DNA of 64,000 nt from Gymnorhina tibicen. Lineage: Eukaryota > Chordata > Aves > Passeriformes > Artamidae. Shown here piece after piece: positions 59,601 through 64,000 of the stretch. The translations under genes were made by a program, and so were the position numbers. The notes beneath the pieces are model-generated. The model worked only from the letters and a program-made list of their open reading frames with translations. It did not search any database and was not told where the DNA came from. Numbering within the stretch: the first letter of the stretch is position 1; each line of letters opens with the position of its first letter. The stretch spans positions 1,054,001 through 1,118,000 of the forward strand of contig VXAZ01001047.1 in assembly GCA_013399875.1 (NCBI GenBank). The letters are read 5' to 3'.

Positions 59601-62600
59601 CTGCAAAGTGAGTACCACGTGTTCAAAGCATCTTTCAAAGCTGCCAGTCCACAAAAGTTTCACAAGTAAAAACTCACAATTACAGACACACTTGTTTTCA
59701 GACCCATGTGGTTCCTTTATAAAAGGACACCTTTATCTTTACATTAATGGCTTTCATTTCAGGAGAAAGGAATTGTCTGATACTCTTCAGCTTGGAGAAG
59801 ACATCTGAGGACAGAAGATAATTTATCATAAACTGTGCAGAGAAACATATATCAGAAAATCATTTTTCCCTACTACAATATCTAGGATCACCCAAGAACA
59901 CTACAGACAGCAAGTTCAAGCTGAAAAAAAACCCCAAAAGCAGGGCAAGAAACAAAGAAAATAGCTTTTTCCTTTCATACAAGATAGCTAAATCATGGCT
60001 AGAACTTGTTGCTAAGGTCAGAACTACAGCTAGATTCAAACGGCAATCACAAAAATCACCGGCCACTGGTACCTATAAAACTCATTGTAACCCCTGACCA
60101 AGAAAGTGCTCTCTTGAAGCAGGAAGGGCTTTCCTGTGCAAGCCCCCATCCCGTGTTCTTTTCTCGAAAGCTCGCCACAGTTGCAGTCAGAGACGCAGTG
60201 GGGGAACCCTTCATCTTGCAAAATGCAGCTGTTCCCAAGTTCAAAGATTATTTTCCTTTTAAATGCTTGCACATACTCACAGATGAGCACACAGTAAAAA
60301 TTAAGAGAACAGCACCAACATACGTGGCATAAAACAAGGGGAACCAAAATGCCTGTAATTGGTCAACCAGGTGGAGCATCCCTACAGAAGAATAAACTGG
60401 CCATAAAGTGACCCCTATCCAGCTTTTGGTAAGCCGACTGGTGGTGCAAAGAAAATACATTCACAGAAAGAACACATAAGACCAACGTCATAAAATGGAG
60501 GCTTGCTGGGACAATTTAACACCTCCACACCACTGCATGGGCAAGTTCCTGTCTCGTTCCTTCACCTCACTCACCCCATCTTGGGCCCAAGATGCATGCC
60601 AGACCTCATGCCCAGACCCAGCTCTTCTACCACGTTAAAGCAGCAAAAAACCAACCTGTCGGCACAGCCAGATGTTCCCCAGGCACAGTAGTAGGGGAAG
60701 AGTGCTGTCTGGCCATGGGCAGAGCAAAGGAGATGATACAGAGGAGACAGCGAGGGACAAGCAAGCCTGCTCCTTCCAGCAACACTAAAGCTTTTGAGCA
60801 GCTCAGCTGTTCATGCAACCCTGCCAAAAGCCCTTATCGTCATGGAGCTACCATACTCAGGAGTTCTGGTGCAGATGGAGCCACACCAGCACAGCTGGAC
60901 TCTGCACGAGGATAGCAAAGCTACACCACCAGCAAGCTACAGCCTATTCCTGTAGGGTTCTATTGGGATGCCCACTTTTCACAAGATGTTTGTCGGTGTG
61001 GTTAGGGTAATCTCTCTCCTACTTCTTTGTACTTCTTTGAGCTCGCCTGAGATAGCTGCACCCAAAGGACCATGTGGTACCTCCTCGGGCTCAGAAACAG
61101 TGTGTCAGTGTGTTGCTGGGGGAGAGGGATTTAAAGAAAAGAAAATCCCTTAAATGCTATCCAAAAAGCAAAGGTCCCAGACTCATACTAACATTCATTT
61201 CTAGTAGCACAAACTATCAGGTGAAGAAAACCGGTCTGAATATGAAAACACCTGTGTCTTCACATACAAACCTTTTCATTCCTGCAAAATAAAGAAAAGC
61301 TCCTAAGCTAACTGCCTGCTTCCTTTATGTGACTTACACGTTTTTCTCCCATACCTTAAATCCTTGTTCATTATTTATGTCCTATTTGGCTTGCTCCTTT
61401 ACATAACACCTAGGAGAAAGACTGTGGGTTACCCCATTTTTGTTCCTTTCCAGCTGCGTCTTGCTGTGAAGGGAGGAAGGAAGAGGTACTTTCCAAACCA
61501 CCAGAAAAATGAGAGAGGTACTAAGTATTCAGTTTGGAAATGTAAATCCTCCTGCCCCCTTCTGAAGTATGCCGAACCAGCCTCTCCACAGCTCATGTCA
61601 TCTAAAGGCCACAGGAGTTCTCTAAAGATATTGTTGTTAAGAGGATTTAGCCCCTTTTAAAAAGGACTTAACATGTGGGTGGTGTCTCCATTTAAGCATT
61701 TTCTCATGGCTAAGAAAATGGCCCTCTTCTTAAAGGCTTATCTTTATAACCCAAAGACAGTAAGAAATTCTCTACTATTTGAATTAGAAACATTTTGAGC
61801 AGCTTGCTTTTATAGCAGCCCCATTTCTGAGTACAGGGATTTGCAAATGGTAGTGACTTTCTCACACCAAGTGAGAAGGCATAACCAGCGAGAATGCTTT
61901 TGGGGTACCTCATCAAACATTAATTTCTCCTGCGTTCTCATGAGGATCCAAGTTGATTCACAAACTCACTGACACTAAAACAGCATGGTTTCACAACTCC
62001 TGTGCCATATCCCTGGCCACCACTTTCCCTTGATGGTCCCTGGCACTTCCCAGACCTGCCATTAGCTGGTTCAACCTGCTTGCCCAGCAGAAAACCTCTA
62101 TTTATTTAGGTCAGGGTTAATTTTCCATCCTGGGAATCCTGAGATTCCAGAAGGGAAAAGGCACCAGCCCCCAGCAGGGTGCAAGAGAGCATGGGAGGAT
62201 GCAGGACCACTGACCCATTGCCACAGCACTGACCCTGTCTCCAGAGGCTCAGGCTCTCCCCAGGTGTGCAAGCTGGTGGCTGTTTTGCAAGGGTTAAGTC
62301 TTCATTACTGCTTGTGTTTAAGCCATAGCAGGGGTTCAGATCCACACGGTAACACTTTCTATTAACTCCCCCGGAACCATGCAAAAGCTCCTCAAGTTGA
62401 AAGGGCAGGCAGGCTGGGTCACAGCCTCCCAGAGCCAGGGCTCTCCAGAGTACAAGGGCCCGGTTAGCAACCCTCAGCCACAGGAGCTGCCACTACAGGC
62501 AGCAACAGAGCAAGGAACTGGCTTTGGACAGTATGGAGACGCTTGCTTGGGACACGGAAGAGTGTGCAAATTCTCATCAGTGTGGGGCTGGAGAGGCCTG

Positions 62601-63620
62601 TTGTTATGGTCTAGGCCACTTTTCAATGCTTTTCCAGCAGTGTTACACATATACAACCACAGATAAAGTAACGAACAGATTCCCAAGGGGAAGCAGCTTA
62701 CTTGGGCCAGAGAACCTTTTCCATTTGCTCATGTAGTTGAGCACCTCCCTGAACAGCCTAAACTATACTGCTGTACTGACTCTCTTCCAGTCATACCATA
62801 GTTTATATTTGGAAGTAGCGGGTGGGTTGCCAGTACAGTTACATCTGCAAGGCAAGAGTATTTTCATAATCCTAACCAGTGCAGGTGTGCTGGCCAAATT
62901 TTAGACTTATCTCTACAGTCTTTTGCATAGCAGGGCCTTGTTTTCAGCTGGGGGTCTCGGACTCCATCCGCTACTTGCAACTCAACTAATCAAGAGCTAA
63001 ATTTATATTGGTGCTACTTGCCTGAGCTCACTGCCTCAACTACCCAGCATTTTCTCACTCCTTTCACCAGTCCCTAATATTAGTTTCTCAAAAATGCTCT
63101 GCTAGGAAGCAAGGGCAGAACACCCTCACCTCCCAGTCCCAGAAAACCCTCCATGACTTTTGAGGAAAACTACCTGGAAGCAGACCTTTGAAAGGGCTGG
63201 ATAGTATCCCTGCCAAGCAGTTTGTGGTGGAGAAAGACAAGGCAGACTTCCCAAAAGACAGGTCTGCGGCAAACCAGCACAGCTCCAAGAGGGGCTCACG
63301 TGAGTATGGCTGTCAGGGCAGAGCAGGATGCACAGCCCCTTTCCTGGTGTGTGCCATGCGTGGCTTATCGCCCGGGGAGGGTGCCAGCCAGAGGCTGTAG
63401 ATACCGCTGGCCTGACCACTCTCTTCCTCCCCCATCCCACATCTCTCCCCAAAGCTAATATGGGGGCTGAGGGTACACAACAAACTTGCAACTTGTGTGA
63501 GGACTTTTTTGCAGGCAGAGGCCAAAATCACTTTCCCCGCTTCCAAACCTTTATGGTGGAAATAAGCCTTCCCAGGTTTTTAAGGCCAGGAGTTCCTCCC
63601 ATTAGATGTGAGCAGCATCC

Positions 63621-63648
<28 letters not shown>
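63621..63648. repeat. Poly(A) run of 28
   Basis: A pure A28 tract. No AATAAA lies at the expected distance upstream and no retrocopied gene is recognised, so it is treated as a simple repeat. Confidence 0.9.
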
Positions 63649-63652
<4 letters not shown>

Positions 63653-64000
63653 CTAAAATCATACATAGCATACATGAAGTTCTTACAGGATCTATTAATG
63701 AGAAATTTTAGGAGTTCCTATGACATCAACATCCCTCCCACAAAGCCAAAAAAGCCTGTATAATTTGTCTCCCAGAATCATCGTGTAACATATGCTCCTC
63801 TTTGAATTCACTTACCACCACCTTCTAGGAATCAACCTTCATGTAGGACAGCCAAATATTTACAAAGTGGCCTGAAGTAGCCTGCTTGACACTGAGTGCC
63901 ATTAGGATATGCTGAAGACCAAGAGCACCAACAAAAAAAAAATATATATTTTACAGCAAAGATGCTTATTTTAAAATTAAATAATAATAACAACAACAAT

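Larger units (their letters stand above)
35036..64000 (-). other. E2F3: E2F3 intron 1 (partial)
   Basis: Everything upstream of exon 2 to the window edge is inferred to be intron, because no GC-rich first exon or CpG island characteristic of the E2F3a/E2F3b promoters occurs here. It is AT-rich with scattered moderately GC-rich patches (about 42850-43300, 50950-51550, 58700-59550, 62150-62650). Recognised contents are three CR1 copies and several A-runs. Numerous open frames of 60-195 codons exist on both strands, but none resembles a known protein. Conserved enhancers could be present and cannot be told from sequence alone. Confidence 0.75.

Noticed and set aside
63621..63648. A28 tract as the tail of a processed pseudogene
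   Set aside because: No poly(A) signal upstream, no recognisable retrocopied coding sequence and no convincing flanking direct repeat.
1..64000. CRISPR arrays, bacterial operons, phage or transposase genes
   Set aside because: No spaced direct-repeat arrays or dense coding sequence. Splice sites, CpG islands and CR1 repeats show this is vertebrate nuclear DNA.

Overview
The window is nuclear DNA from a vertebrate, almost certainly a bird. Most of it is AT-rich intron. The recognisable dispersed repeats are CR1 LINE copies, mostly 5'-truncated, several ending in the avian-type 3' motif (ATCATAGAATGG on the + strand). There is one decayed LTR of a type I associate with an ERVL-like family common in neoavian birds. 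No bacterial, viral-genome or CRISPR features are present. The bird assignment and any finer placement are inference from repeats and conserved exons.

Two genes are recognisable, both on the minus strand, so they read from high to low coordinates. The first is E2F3, a cell-cycle transcription factor. Six coding exons (34924-35035, 32307-32526, 31594-31752, 29024-29138, 26613-26748, 25632-25897) splice in perfect phase into 335 codons plus a stop. They encode everything from the cyclin A-binding motif through the DNA-binding domain, dimerisation domain, marked box and RB-binding transactivation tail. Its alternative first exons lie beyond base 64000, so 35036-64000 is intron 1. One E2F3 intron (29139-31593) is a textbook minor-spliceosome AT-AC intron. 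The 3' UTR (about 23585-25631) carries a cluster of Pumilio and microRNA seed matches.

The second gene is CDKAL1, the methylthiotransferase that makes ms2t6A in tRNA-Lys. Its CpG-island promoter lies at about 18870-19375, only about 4.2 kb downstream of the E2F3 poly(A) site. The first coding exon is 15698-15864 and the second is 12697-12809. The rest of the gene runs off the low-coordinate end of the window. The order E2F3 then CDKAL1, head-to-tail on one strand, matches the human 6p22.3 arrangement as I recall it.

Layout: 1-12696 CDKAL1 intron; 12697-15864 CDKAL1 coding exons 1-2; 15865-19340 CDKAL1 5' intron, noncoding exon and CpG island; 19376-23584 intergenic; 23585-35035 E2F3 exons 2-7; 35036-64000 E2F3 intron 1, with several CR1 copies and no recognised gene. 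The strongest observations are the AT-AC intron and the regulatory cluster in the 3' UTR. Weaker leads are a small CpG-rich block inside the CDKAL1 intron, exon-like segments on the opposite strand, and a possible alternative CDKAL1 N-terminus. I found no convincing previously undescribed system.
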